A DNA stretch of 53,148 nucleotides from Clostridiales bacterium (GTDB taxonomy: Bacteria > Bacillota > Clostridia > Christensenellales > Borkfalkiaceae). This document shows, piece after piece, positions 30,068-39,557 of this stretch; position 1 is the stretch's first letter; each line of letters starts with the position of its first letter. The stretch covers positions 1 to 53,148 of the forward strand of contig SVIL01000002.1 in the NCBI GenBank assembly GCA_015069505.1, given 5' to 3'. Position numbers and translations under genes: made by a program. The notes under the pieces were generated by a model. It was not told the origin of the DNA and ran no database searches. It was given only the letters and a program-made list of their open reading frames with translations.

Positions 30068-30104
30068 AAAAGAAACCCCAAGACTTTTAATAAAGCCTTG
30101 GGGC
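30068..30104 (-). terminator. Intrinsic terminator downstream of HtrA-like gene
   Basis: Minus-strand CCCCAAGGCTTTATTAAAAGTCTTGGGGTTTCTTTT. Confidence 0.75.
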
Positions 30105-30122
30105 AATTAAACCGCAATTTAT

Positions 30123-31361
30123 TTATAGATAATAACCCGTATCACAGAAACGAACTTCTCTTATTGCAAGCGTTATCGTGGAATCATTAAATGCCCCGTA
30201 ATGCCTTACTACAAGCACCAAATTATCGCCGAACGAAAGCGAATTGTAAATTTCATTAAACGCTTCCATCGTGTTTACCGCCTGCCCGTTAGCCGTCTTG
30301 ATAACGTCGCCCTTTTGCAATCCGCAGTACGCCGCAATTCCACCACTAACAACACTCGTTACCTGTAGGTTATTTGAATTGTTGACCGCAAGGGTAAACC
30401 CTAAGGCTTGACGCCTACCCGAAACGTAACCATAGTTATACGGATTATCGTTTTTAGTGCCTATAAGTTGTTTTGCGATATTTATAAAACCCGTATCGGT
30501 CGTCTCGTCATCGGTGACTTTATACGGTATAGCGTAGTTAACGCCAGACCAACAAGTTTCGTCTTCCAAATCAAGGTCCATACCGCCGTTAGTTATGCCG
30601 ATAAGTTCGCCGTACATATTGAAAAGTCCACCGCCCGAACTGCCGTGCCATATATCAACGTTTATGCCAAATACGTTTACCGTGCCAAAAGAGAAGGTCG
30701 CTTCCCTATTGATGTATGCGATATGCCCCGCCGAGAAGTTCCCAGGTAATTTACCCGTGGGGTTGCCGATTGCAAAGACTTGTTCACCCTTTCTCACGCT
30801 ATAATTATTTGTCGGGGCAACCTTTGCCTCAACGATGTTTAAGTCGCTGTTTTGGGGCAATGTAAGTTTAAGCACCGCCACGTCGGACGCTTCGTCACCA
30901 CCAACGAGATTAACTGCGTTGCCCGTATATATCTTACTGCCGATTTCCCCCGTAAACGCATAGTCGGTATCGTAACCTTCGTCGGTAAAGTTAAGCCCCG
31001 CCTCGTCAGGGACGTAAACCGTTATATCACCCGTCGAACTTATAACGTGATGACAGGTTATAATGTAATATTCGTTGGGTTTATCGTCCTCAACTTCTAT
31101 AATAGTGCCCGAACCGTAGCCGGCAGTAGTGCCGTTGACTATCTTTATAGCCACCGAAGCCCTATCGACCACGGCAACGGCGTCGGCGTAAGAAGTATAA
31201 GGCGTTCTAGCCCCATCTACCATACCAAAAGAAACGTTCTTACCCGCTTGTAACGAATTATCAAGACGCCCTTTGCTACTAATAAATTGACAACCCGTAG
31301 CCATAACGCAAATAACCATTGCGATTACTATTGCTAATAACGAATTTCTTAACTTTTTCAT
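30123..31361 (-). CDS. HtrA/DegP-like lipoprotein serine protease with PDZ domain
   Basis: Lipobox VMATGC, catalytic-type ITCHHVIS, SDVAVLKL and WHGSSGGGLFN, PDZ VVSGGIAAYCGLQKGDVIKTANGQAVNTMEAFNEI. Start at 31361 from GGAGAATTTG-ATG. Confidence 0.87.
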   Translation of the reverse strand: MKKLRNSLLAIVIAMVICVMATGCQFISSKGRLDNSLQAGKNVSFGMVDGARTPYTSYADAVAVVDRASVAIKIVNGTTAGYGSGTIIEVEDDKPNEYYIITCHHVISSTGDITVYVPDEAGLNFTDEGYDTDYAFTGEIGSKIYTGNAVNLVGGDEASDVAVLKLTLPQNSDLNIVEAKVAPTNNYSVRKGEQVFAIGNPTGKLPGNFSAGHIAYINREATFSFGTVNVFGINVDIWHGSSGGGLFNMYGELIGITNGGMDLDLEDETCWSGVNYAIPYKVTDDETTDTGFINIAKQLIGTKNDNPYNYGYVSGRRQALGFTLAVNNSNNLQVTSVVSGGIAAYCGLQKGDVIKTANGQAVNTMEAFNEIYNSLSFGDNLVLVVRHYGAFNDSTITLAIREVRFCDTGYYL

Positions 31362-31507
31362 CAAATTCTCCTTCACGTAAAAATTTGTTATGTTTATTTT
31401 ACCACACTTTTCTTAATTTTTACTTAAAATAAAAAAAATTTTTTGGATTTATTTAAAATATTTATCTTTCTACTTAATTAGACCGTTTACCTTGCCGTTT
31501 TGTTGGG

Positions 31508-31552
31508 CAAAAACAAAAAAAAGGACAAAATTTATAAAAAACTTTGCCCTTC
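31508..31552 (-). terminator. Second intrinsic terminator-like hairpin in yebC-htrA gap
   Basis: Minus-strand AAGGGCAAAGTTTTTTATAAATTTTGTCCTTTTTTTTG. Confidence 0.5.
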
Positions 31553-31681
31553 TATCCCGTTAAAGCACGGGATAGATATTAATTGTATTTACTAAATACC
31601 ATTTATCTTACCGTACTTAAAACGGATTTATTTTAACGACGATAATTTTTTTGGTATTCTATACGATAATTTTCATTAAAA

Positions 31682-31732
31682 AAGAAATACCTTACCGCCG
31701 ATAATACTATTTTGGGCAAGTAAGGTATTTTT
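31682..31732 (-). terminator. Intrinsic terminator downstream of yebC
   Basis: Minus-strand AAAAATACCTTACTTGCCC...GGCGGTAAGGTATTTCTTTTTT. Confidence 0.7.
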
Positions 31733-31754
31733 ATGCAACTAAACAAAAAATTTT

Positions 31755-32492
31755 TTATTCTTCTTCGTCATCGGGCAAATCAACATTATGATATACGTTT
31801 TGAACGTCGTCCAAATCTTCTAACGCATCTACGAGTTTTTGGAACTTCACAAGGTCTTCACTGCTAAGCGTTATTTTATTTTGCGGAAGCATCTCTATTT
31901 GTGCTTCAAAGAAGTTAAGCCCCTTGCTTTCAAGATACTTTCTAACCGTCGAGAAGTCCGAAACAGACGTGTGTACTACGAAAGCGTCGTCTTCGGTTAT
32001 AAAGTCGTCCGCACCCGCTTCTAAAGCGTATTCCATGATAACGTCTTCTTCCATATCGGGCGTACGTTCAATAACGATTACGCCTACGGTAGAAAAGGTA
32101 AAGGATACGCAACCTGCGTTTCCAAGCGTTCCGCCGTGTTTACGCATTGCCGTACGAACGTAATCAACGGTACGGTTTTTGTTGTCGGTAAGTGCCTTGA
32201 TTATAACCGCACTACCGGACGGACCGTACCCTTCGTAAGTCAATTCTTCGTAATTATCACCGGAAAGTTCGCCCGCTGCCTTTGCAATACATCTTTTAAT
32301 GTTGTCGTTAGGCATATTAACGGACTTTGCCTTTGCAATAGCATCGGCAAGTTTAGAGTTGGTTTCCGGGTCGGGATTGTTTTTAGCCGCAACCGCAATT
32401 TCTCTACCAACCTTGGTAAAAATTTTGCCCTTTACTGCATCGGTTTTTGCTTTTTTTGCAGCGATGTTCGCCGCATGGCTGTGTCCTGACAT
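31755..32492 (-). CDS. yebC: YebC/PmpR family regulatory protein
   Basis: MSGHSHAANIAAKKAKTDAVKGKIFTKVGREIAVAAK...NMPNDNIKRCIAKAAGE...YEGYGPSGSAVIIKALTDN. Confidence 0.95.
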   Translation of the reverse strand: MSGHSHAANIAAKKAKTDAVKGKIFTKVGREIAVAAKNNPDPETNSKLADAIAKAKSVNMPNDNIKRCIAKAAGELSGDNYEELTYEGYGPSGSAVIIKALTDNKNRTVDYVRTAMRKHGGTLGNAGCVSFTFSTVGVIVIERTPDMEEDVIMEYALEAGADDFITEDDAFVVHTSVSDFSTVRKYLESKGLNFFEAQIEMLPQNKITLSSEDLVKFQKLVDALEDLDDVQNVYHNVDLPDDEEE

Positions 32493-32504
32493 TGAAATAT
32501 TCTC

Positions 32505-33236
32505 CTATCGTGAATTTTTTAAGTTATACATTATAATCCCCGCCGATACGGCAGCGTTAAGGCTTTCCATACCGTTTTCCATAGGGATTTTAACAGTTCT
32601 TGATGCAAGCGACCGCATTACGTCACTAACACCGTTTGCTTCGTTTCCGATAACCAGACAAAAATCACCGTCAATACGGGTGTTAAACACGTCCTCACCG
32701 TCCATATCCGCAATTATTATAGGCAGGTTTATAAGAGATTTTAATTCATCTCTACTACCTATATACGGCTTAATACGGAACAGCCCGCCCATACTCGATC
32801 TAACGGCTTTTGGATTAAACGGGTCGGCAGAATCCGCCAAATATATTTCAGTATATCCCGATGCCGCAGCGGTACGAATTATCGCACCCACGTTGGACGG
32901 GTCCGAAACGCCGTCTAAAAACACGCACGATTTTTTTGGGGGTTCTATTTTAATCACGGGCTTTTTTACAACCGCAAGCACCCCTTGTGGATTAACCTCG
33001 GTACTTATCGACGAAAACACGTCGTCGGTAGTAGATTCAATCCTGTCACAAGTGGCGTTTATCTTCGTTAAAGCCCTTTCCGTACCCACGATGCACAAAA
33101 TATCTTGACCGCTAAAAAAAGCCTCGTCAACCGACTTTATCCCCTCAACAACGTAGCGGGAAAGTTGGTCACGATTTTTTTTATCGCTAAGCGAACGGAT
33201 TTCTTTTATTAAAGAATTTTGCCTTGACGTTATCAT
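32505..33236 (-). CDS. TrmH/SpoU family RNA 2'-O-methyltransferase
   Basis: FLDGVSDPSNVGAIIRTAAASGYTEIYL...LVIGNEANGVS...VKIPMENGMESLNAAVSAGIIMY. Confidence 0.93.
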   Translation of the reverse strand: MITSRQNSLIKEIRSLSDKKNRDQLSRYVVEGIKSVDEAFFSGQDILCIVGTERALTKINATCDRIESTTDDVFSSISTEVNPQGVLAVVKKPVIKIEPPKKSCVFLDGVSDPSNVGAIIRTAAASGYTEIYLADSADPFNPKAVRSSMGGLFRIKPYIGSRDELKSLINLPIIIADMDGEDVFNTRIDGDFCLVIGNEANGVSDVMRSLASRTVKIPMENGMESLNAAVSAGIIMYNLKNSR

Positions 33237-33248
33237 CTTAATCGAAAT

Positions 33249-33274
33249 AAAGCCTACTTTTTATGGTAGGCTTT
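33249..33274 (-). terminator. Intrinsic terminator downstream of rplT
   Basis: Minus-strand AAAGCCTACCATAAAAAGTAGGCTTTATTTC. Confidence 0.75.
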
Positions 33275-33283
33275 AAATTAATA

Positions 33284-33637
33284 CTATTTCAAGTTTGCTT
33301 TTGCGGTTTCGCAAAGTGCTGCGAAAGCAGCTGCGTCGTTTACGGCGATATCTGCAAGAACCTTTCTGTTAAGGGTAATACCTGCGTTCTTCAAACCGAA
33401 CATAAACTTGCTGTATGAAAGACCTGAAAGTCTTGCTGCTGCATTGATTCTGGCAATCCAAAGTGAACGGAAATCTCTTTTCTTTGCCTTTCTGCCGATG
33501 TAAGCATATTTTTGTGCCTTCATTACGGCTTCTCTTGCAACTCTGTATCTCTTACTTCTACCGCCCCAGTAACCTTTAGCGAGTTTTAAAATTTTCCTAC
33601 GCTTCTTTACGGCGTTAACACCTCTTTTAATACGCAT
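33284..33637 (-). CDS. rplT: 50S ribosomal protein L20
   Basis: [67 protein letters not shown]. Confidence 0.98.
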   Translation of the reverse strand: MRIKRGVNAVKKRRKILKLAKGYWGGRSKRYRVAREAVMKAQKYAYIGRKAKKRDFRSLWIARINAAARLSGLSYSKFMFGLKNAGITLNRKVLADIAVNDAAAFAALCETAKANLK

Positions 33638-33657
33638 AATTCAAATTCTCCTTTAGC

Positions 33658-33855
33658 CTATTTATTGTAAATCAGCGTTTGAATAGTCTTTTGCTGAGTC
33701 TTATCGACGTATGCACCGTCGCATAAATTGTTCTTTCTCTTTCTGTCTTTCTTGGTAAGAATATGGTTCTTGCCTGAGCAAGCCCTTTTAATCTTGCCGT
33801 TTGCGGTTACGTTAAAACGCTTTTTAGCCGCACTTTTGGTCTTCATTTTAGGCAT
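33658..33855 (-). CDS. rpmI: 50S ribosomal protein L35
   Basis: [44 protein letters not shown]. Confidence 0.98.
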   Translation of the reverse strand: MPKMKTKSAAKKRFNVTANGKIKRACSGKNHILTKKDRKRKNNLCDGAYVDKTQQKTIQTLIYNK

Positions 33856-33885
33856 TTGTTCACCCTCCGTTAGTTAATATTTAAG

Positions 33886-34398
33886 TTACGCTTTTTGAGG
33901 CACTAACATCATCCAAATGTTTCTGCCTTCGGTAAGCGGTTTCTTCTCCATAGTTCCGTAGTCTTTTACGATTTCATAAAAGCGTTCCATAACCTCAACA
34001 CCAAGGTTTGCGTGTGCCATCTGTCTGCCACGCATTCTTATAGAAACCTTAACCTTGTTGCCTGCCGCTAAAAACTTTTGCGTTTGCTTTGCTTTTACGT
34101 TAAGGTCACCCACGTCGATAGTCATCGATAACCAAACTTCCTTAATCTCAACTACTTTTTGGTTCTTTTTTGCTTCTTTCGCACGTTTAGTTTGTTCAAA
34201 CAAGAATTTGCCGTAATTCATTATCTTGCATACGGGCGGTTGTGCGTTGGGGGATATTTTAACCAAGTCTAACCCCTTGTCTTCAGCGATTTCAACTGCT
34301 TCCCTAGGACTCATTATCCCAAGTTGTGCACCGTCGTCACCGATTACCCTAATCTCTCTATCCCTTATTTCCTGATTGATTTGATGTTCTTTTTTAAT
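33886..34398 (-). CDS. infC: Translation initiation factor IF-3 (probable AUU start)
   Basis: INQEIRDREIRVIGDDGAQLGIMSPREA...GRQMAHANLGVEVMERF. Minus-strand AGAGAGG(34414-34408)-9 nt-ATT(34398-34396); the ATG at 34473 lies inside the leader hairpin. Confidence 0.85.
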   Translation of the reverse strand: MKKEHQINQEIRDREIRVIGDDGAQLGIMSPREAVEIAEDKGLDLVKISPNAQPPVCKIMNYGKFLFEQTKRAKEAKKNQKVVEIKEVWLSMTIDVGDLNVKAKQTQKFLAAGNKVKVSIRMRGRQMAHANLGVEVMERFYEIVKDYGTMEKKPLTEGRNIWMMLVPQKA

Positions 34399-34441
34399 GG
34401 TTTTGTACCTCTCTGGTAAATTTACGGGGCAACCCCGCTTA

Positions 34442-34476
34442 GAACAAAAAATGGTTGCTTTTAGATAAAGCAACCA
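34442..34476 (-). promoter_or_regulatory. Attenuator-like terminator hairpin in infC-rpmI-rplT leader
   Basis: Minus-strand TGGTTGCTTTATCTAAAAGCAACCATTTTTTGTT upstream of infC RBS. Confidence 0.7.
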
Positions 34477-34618
34477 CGATTAACACGAAAAATACCCCTA
34501 AAATAAGGAATTTTTGGTATTGAGCCGATTAGCGTTTGCCGTCGGCGAGAAGGGTTACTTCTTCTTTAAGCCATCTTATAATACAACTTTTTATCTTCTT
34601 TGTCAAACGTTTTTTCGT

Positions 34619-35824
34619 TTATTTTTGAATTTTTTTCTTACCCGTTTCGCTAAACTCAAAATCCCTAAACATTTCTACTATGGCGTTTTGAGTATCCTTC
34701 GTAGCACTATTAAACGCACTGATTTCAACGTTTGCTTTCTTTACGGACTTCTTTATCCCCTTTTTAAATAATAGCCCAAACCATCTTCTAACCTGATAAA
34801 ACGGGAAAAGTACGGGGCATTTTTTTAAGGACGGATAACTACAACACAATTCGTTATATGTCGGAAAAACTCTGCCGAGAATATATTTAAACTTACTCTT
34901 TTTGGTAGATGCCAAAGCTATTTTATTCTCTAATCCGCCGTATATAGACCCGTTAAAGATGTACTTTTCCATTTCCTTAACAATGTTCGTTTGCTCACAG
35001 TCATCAAACCAACTTCTTGAAAGCGTAATTGCCGAATAGCCGAACTCTTCAATTCCACACTCTTTAAGCGTTTTGTCAAGTTTGTCTTCATCGTATCCCA
35101 TTTGACTTTCAATAATCCAAAGATCAACAACAGACCTTACGCCACAGCCCCCTAAAATAAAATGCTTTGCCATATGGAATAGCATATACGCCACGAAAAC
35201 TTCTCTTTCCATTTCATAGCGATATCCTTTTGCTGTCGAACGTTCCCAAACGGACGCAAAAAACTTATCCGCTTTTGCCGTTATACCGTCATCTTCGTCT
35301 TTAAGTCTAAAATGCAACTCTAAATGGGTATTTGACGGCGAAAACAAAGATACATCGTGTGAATCTTCACTATGTTTTTTGTAACCTTTTTGCTCTATCA
35401 ATAATTTGGTAGCTTTTTTTACGTCTTGTTTTTTTACCAAAATATCGATATCGCAACTCGTACGCATTTCTGGGCGAGGGTAATACGCCCTAATAACCGA
35501 CCCCTTTAACGGCATATAAGGGATTTCATTTTGTTCAAAAAACTCACAAAGGGCGTTTAATTCATATTTTAAGCGTTCGTATCTAAACACCGCAAGGCTT
35601 TGTTGCTTTAAGAAAGCACCTTTGACTTCTGCCGATAATTCTACCTTGTTGCGAATAAGCGTATCACCTACGATATGTGCAACGTCATGTTTTTTAGAGA
35701 GAGAATAAACTTGCATTAAAATATCGGGCGTAAGTTTATTTTTTACGCCCGAATCAAGTTCGCCACCCACAAGTTCACACTTTAAGAGTGCTTTTATTAT
35801 GCCACTAACCTCTTCTCTATCCAT
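34619..35824 (-). CDS. Nucleotidyltransferase family protein (NTP_transf_5-like)
   Basis: IPYMPLKGSVIRAYYPRPEMRTSCDIDILVKKQDVKKATKLLIEQKGYK...THLELHFRL. Confidence 0.8.
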   Translation of the reverse strand: MDREEVSGIIKALLKCELVGGELDSGVKNKLTPDILMQVYSLSKKHDVAHIVGDTLIRNKVELSAEVKGAFLKQQSLAVFRYERLKYELNALCEFFEQNEIPYMPLKGSVIRAYYPRPEMRTSCDIDILVKKQDVKKATKLLIEQKGYKKHSEDSHDVSLFSPSNTHLELHFRLKDEDDGITAKADKFFASVWERSTAKGYRYEMEREVFVAYMLFHMAKHFILGGCGVRSVVDLWIIESQMGYDEDKLDKTLKECGIEEFGYSAITLSRSWFDDCEQTNIVKEMEKYIFNGSIYGGLENKIALASTKKSKFKYILGRVFPTYNELCCSYPSLKKCPVLFPFYQVRRWFGLLFKKGIKKSVKKANVEISAFNSATKDTQNAIVEMFRDFEFSETGKKKIQK

Positions 35825-35858
35825 TTTTCACCCTACTAACAACGTTTAAAACGTGCTA

Positions 35859-37058
35859 TTATTCCACTTCAACTACCGCCGTATAAGCAAAACGACGAAC
35901 GGATTCCAACGCACTTATGCAAGAATCCAACGAATCGTATGCTTCACCGATACAGATTACCGATTTTTGTGAATTGCGAAGTTTGTAATAAAACCTTCCA
36001 AACTTATCCTTGTCGATAATAAAATTACCGTCAAACGAATTCTTTTTAACCGACTCAATAGCCGTAGTAGCCGTCTTTTTAGTTGCAACCGCTTCCGTAG
36101 CAAGCATAAGTTGACCGTTAGATGCGTATAGTTTTGCCGAATACTTGCCGTCGTCGTTAGCCTCAACCTTCCACTTTCCGTTAAGACCCTTCTTAACTTC
36201 GTAGCCTTCAACCTTTAACGGGGTATATTCAATATATTTTGCACCTTCGCTAACACCTTGTGCAACGGGCGAATCCTTTGCGATACGCTTAACCGATTCA
36301 ACTGCCTTTAAGCACTGGTCGTTTGTCTTGTAAATTTCACCCACGCAAAGCAACCTATTGTTTGCGTTTTTAAGTTTGTAGTAAAAATTGCCTGCCTTAT
36401 CTTTATATATGATAAAAGTACCGTTTTCTACGCAATTTTTAATGGTTTCAACCCCTGCCCTTGCACCTTCTTCTGATGCGTAAATCTCACTTGACAACAT
36501 AACTTCACCGTTAGATGCAAGAAGTTTAGCCATATATTCTTTATCTTTTTTGAACTCAATAACCCATTTGCCAACAAGCCTTCTTGCGGGCTTTTCATCC
36601 GCTTTCTTGGGTGCGGGTTTACTAACTTCAGCCTTCTTCACTTCCGCCTTTTTGGTCGCTACGGGTTTAGCGGTTTCCTTTTTAACGGGCTCCGCCTTTT
36701 TCTCTTCAACGACTTTTTCTTCTTTAACTTCTTCCTGTTTCGGTTCTTCCACAGGTTCAGGTCTTCTCGGCGGATAAGAAAGCATAACTGCTTCGGGAAC
36801 GGGTTCTCTCTTAACCTCAACGACTTCTTCGGTAACTGCGGGTTCTTCTTCCTTTACGGCTACGGGTGTCGGTTCAACCTCAACCTCTGCCTTAGGGGTA
36901 ACTTCAACCTTATTCTTTTTAGTCTTTTTGCTAAGTACGACCGTCATAATTATAATAAGTACTAAAACGACTACACCGCCCACGATAACTAAAAACAATG
37001 GCAAGTTTGCCGAAATCCAACCTATTACACTGTTAAAAAATTGTGTTATTGCTTCCAT
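35859..37058 (-). CDS. Membrane-anchored protein with tandem DUF1508 (YegP-like) repeats
   Basis: N-terminal TM (LPLFLVIVGGVVVLVLIIIMTVVL), Pro/Glu/Lys-rich linker, repeats GKWVIEFKKDKEYMAKLLASNGEVMLSSEIYASEEGARAGVETIKNC / GKWKVEANDDGKYSAKLYASNGQLMLATEAVATKKTATTAIESVKKN plus FIIYKDKAGNFYYKLKNANNRLLCVGE / FIIDKDKFGRFYYKLRNSQKSVICIGE. Confidence 0.8.
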   Translation of the reverse strand: MEAITQFFNSVIGWISANLPLFLVIVGGVVVLVLIIIMTVVLSKKTKKNKVEVTPKAEVEVEPTPVAVKEEEPAVTEEVVEVKREPVPEAVMLSYPPRRPEPVEEPKQEEVKEEKVVEEKKAEPVKKETAKPVATKKAEVKKAEVSKPAPKKADEKPARRLVGKWVIEFKKDKEYMAKLLASNGEVMLSSEIYASEEGARAGVETIKNCVENGTFIIYKDKAGNFYYKLKNANNRLLCVGEIYKTNDQCLKAVESVKRIAKDSPVAQGVSEGAKYIEYTPLKVEGYEVKKGLNGKWKVEANDDGKYSAKLYASNGQLMLATEAVATKKTATTAIESVKKNSFDGNFIIDKDKFGRFYYKLRNSQKSVICIGEAYDSLDSCISALESVRRFAYTAVVEVE

Positions 37059-37079
37059 CTTCTTATATCCTCTCTAAAA

Positions 37080-37925
37080 TTATTCTCCATCGTTGAAATA
37101 AATAATGCCGAGCGTATTTTCACCGCAGTGACTGGTTACGGTTGCCCCTGCCGTTGCCTCGTAAACGTTCTTAAATCCGGCAGACTTACAAGCGTCGGTA
37201 GCTTCCTTAACCATCTCTGGCGTAGCCGACGAATAGGTAATAAGCACTCTTTCAAGGTCGGGGGTACACTTTTCCGCCAAAATCTCTTGACAGTACTGTG
37301 CGATAACCTTACTCATTGATCCACGGTATTTTTTATCCATACCCATCTTGCCGTCCTTTAAGGCAATCCTCGGGCGGATTTTAAGTATATTAGCACCCAA
37401 AAGTTGCAAACTTGAACATCTGCCACCCTTGAATAGATAATCAAGCCTTTCAACCACGAAAGATACTTGTAAATTTTCCCTTCTTTTTGCCACCTTTTCA
37501 GCAACTTCCTTAGCGGAAAGCCCTTGGGAAGCAAGTTCACGTGCATAGATTGCCAAAAGCCCTATACCCGTAGATAACGAAAGACTATCTACAACGTAAA
37601 CGTCTTGCAAGTTGTTTGAAGCCCTCGTTGCGTTTCCGCAAGAAGAAGATAACCCGCTAGACAAAGCAATGTGAACGACTGCGTCATAGTCCTTCTTTAA
37701 CGTCTCAAAATACTCGGTATATTCAAACTCGTTGAGAGCGGTGGTTTTTGGAAGAACGCCGGTTGCCTTAACGAATTCAAATATTTCCGAAGTAGAAATC
37801 GTGCCGTCTTTGACTTCGTTATCACCCAAAATAACGGTGTATGGGATCACCTTTATATCGTACTTTTCAAGCAATTCTTTTGGTAAATCGTTCGTTGACT
37901 CAACGGATACTGCAATTTTCATCAA
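37080..37925 (-). CDS. DegV family protein
   Basis: IAVSVESTNDLPKELLEKYDIKVIPYTVILGDNEVKDG...ALSSGLSSSCGNATRAS...VERLDYLFKGGRCSS. Confidence 0.95.
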   Translation of the reverse strand: MMKIAVSVESTNDLPKELLEKYDIKVIPYTVILGDNEVKDGTISTSEIFEFVKATGVLPKTTALNEFEYTEYFETLKKDYDAVVHIALSSGLSSSCGNATRASNNLQDVYVVDSLSLSTGIGLLAIYARELASQGLSAKEVAEKVAKRRENLQVSFVVERLDYLFKGGRCSSLQLLGANILKIRPRIALKDGKMGMDKKYRGSMSKVIAQYCQEILAEKCTPDLERVLITYSSATPEMVKEATDACKSAGFKNVYEATAGATVTSHCGENTLGIIYFNDGE

Positions 37926-38101
37926 TGACTCTCCTCATGTAGTTATTACTAATAAACGTAAGTATTTTATCATATTAAAAGAGTTAAGACAAGTTTTTTA
38001 TTAAAAAAAGACTAATAATAAAATAAAATTTTGCTTTTTACTTGCTTTAAGCGTACCATTTGTTGTATTATTTATAGGTAAAAAGTTTAGGAGAAGAACT
38101 T

Positions 38102-39439
38102 ATGGACAAAATAAACGGAAATTTAACCACTTCGTCCGTATCGTACGAAGATTTTAAGGCAAACGACGGCAAGGTCGTATCTATCCACGGCTATATCCAC
38201 AGAATTCGTGAGATGACGGGGTTTGCTTTCGTTATAATCAGAACGGCAACCGAAACCGTGCAATGCGTTTACGCACCTGAATTTTCGGACTATCGTTGGG
38301 ACGAACGCCTTTGCGAAGAAGCGTGCGTTAGAGTTACGGGTAAGGTCGTAGGTAGCCTTGACGCAAAAGGCAACGAAAGGTTTGAACTTCAAATCCACGG
38401 TATTGAGATTTTATCTTTACCCGCAGAAGGGCTTCCTATCGTCATCAATAAAAAACAACTTGACAATATCCAACTAAATACTATTTTGGACTTACGCCCG
38501 ATTTCTATGCGTAACCCCAAAGAAAGAGCGATATTTAAATTACAAGAAGGTATCCAACGTGGGTTTAGAGAGTATCTAATAAGCCAAAACTTTACCGAAA
38601 TCCATTCCCCCAAAATCAACTTTGCGGGTGCAGAGGGCGGTACTAACGTATTCAAACTCGACTACTTTGGCAAACAAGTTTACCTCGCTCAATCCCCTCA
38701 GCTTTACAAACAAGCCTTGGTCGGCGTTTACGAAAGAGTGTTTGAGATTGCCCCCGTTTTCCGTGCCGAACACCACGACACTTCAAGGCACTTAAACGAG
38801 TATATCTCTATGGACTTTGAAATGGGCTTTATCAACGGCTTTGAAGACATTATGAATATGGAAACGGGTGCGTTGAAATATATTATGAACCTTCTTAAAA
38901 CCGAATACAAAAAAGAGGTTGAACTTTTAAGAGCGGATATCCCCGAAATTACGGACATCCCCGCCATAAAGTTTATGGACGCAAAAAAAATCATCATGGA
39001 AAAGTTCAAGTATAAACCTACCGATATGAAGGACTTTGACCCCGAAGAAGAACAACTTTTGGGCAAGTATGCTAAGAAGGAATTTAACAGCGACTTTATC
39101 TTTATAACCCATTACCCGTCAAGGAAACGTCCTTTCTATACGATGGACGACCCGAGCGACCCCGAATACACGTTGTCTTTTGACCTTTTGTTTAGGGGTT
39201 TAGAAATTACGAGTGGCGGTCAACGTATCCACGACTACAATATGCAAGTGGAAAAGATGATTAAGTGCGGCATGAATCCCGAAGAATTTGAAACGTATCT
39301 TATGTTACACAAATACGGTGCCCCACCCCACGGCGGTCTTGGTCTTGGTCTTGAAAGACTTACCATGCACCTTTTGGGTTGCAAAAACGTACGTGAAGCA
39401 ACGATGTTCCCACGTGATATTAACCGTGTTACCCCTTAA
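38102..39439 (+). CDS. aspS: Aspartate--tRNA ligase, archaeal/eukaryal-type
   Basis: 445 aa; FRAEHHDTSRHLNEYISMDFEMGF class II motif 2, GLGLGLERLTMHLLGCKNVREATMFPRDINRVTP; lacks the bacterial GAD insertion. Confidence 0.93.
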   Translation: MDKINGNLTTSSVSYEDFKANDGKVVSIHGYIHRIREMTGFAFVIIRTATETVQCVYAPEFSDYRWDERLCEEACVRVTGKVVGSLDAKGNERFELQIHGIEILSLPAEGLPIVINKKQLDNIQLNTILDLRPISMRNPKERAIFKLQEGIQRGFREYLISQNFTEIHSPKINFAGAEGGTNVFKLDYFGKQVYLAQSPQLYKQALVGVYERVFEIAPVFRAEHHDTSRHLNEYISMDFEMGFINGFEDIMNMETGALKYIMNLLKTEYKKEVELLRADIPEITDIPAIKFMDAKKIIMEKFKYKPTDMKDFDPEEEQLLGKYAKKEFNSDFIFITHYPSRKRPFYTMDDPSDPEYTLSFDLLFRGLEITSGGQRIHDYNMQVEKMIKCGMNPEEFETYLMLHKYGAPPHGGLGLGLERLTMHLLGCKNVREATMFPRDINRVTP

Positions 39440-39452
39440 ACCTTACGTAAAA

Positions 39453-39486
39453 AAATTACACCCCCAAATTTTGGGGGTGTTTTTGT
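39453..39486 (+). terminator. Intrinsic terminator after aspS
   Basis: acacccccaaattttgggggtgtttttgt. Confidence 0.85.
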
Positions 39487-39521
39487 ATAAAATTTTACGT
39501 CAATTCCAAAACGCTTGGTAC

Positions 39522-39557
39522 GTAAAAAAAGAACACCTATTGTTTAGGTGTTCTTTT
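39522..39557 (-). terminator. Intrinsic terminator downstream of tRNA-Thr
   Basis: Minus-strand AAAAAGAACACCTAAACAATAGGTGTTCTTTTTTT. Confidence 0.8.

Noticed and set aside
32299-33108. 269-aa plus-strand ORF across yebC and the TrmH-family gene
   Set aside because: Spans two clear minus-strand genes antisense; treated as spurious despite its length.
36550-36777. Low-complexity repeat in the DUF1508 protein linker as a DNA repeat or CRISPR-like array
   Set aside because: It is an imperfect Pro/Glu/Lys codon repeat within a coding frame; no regular spacer/repeat units.
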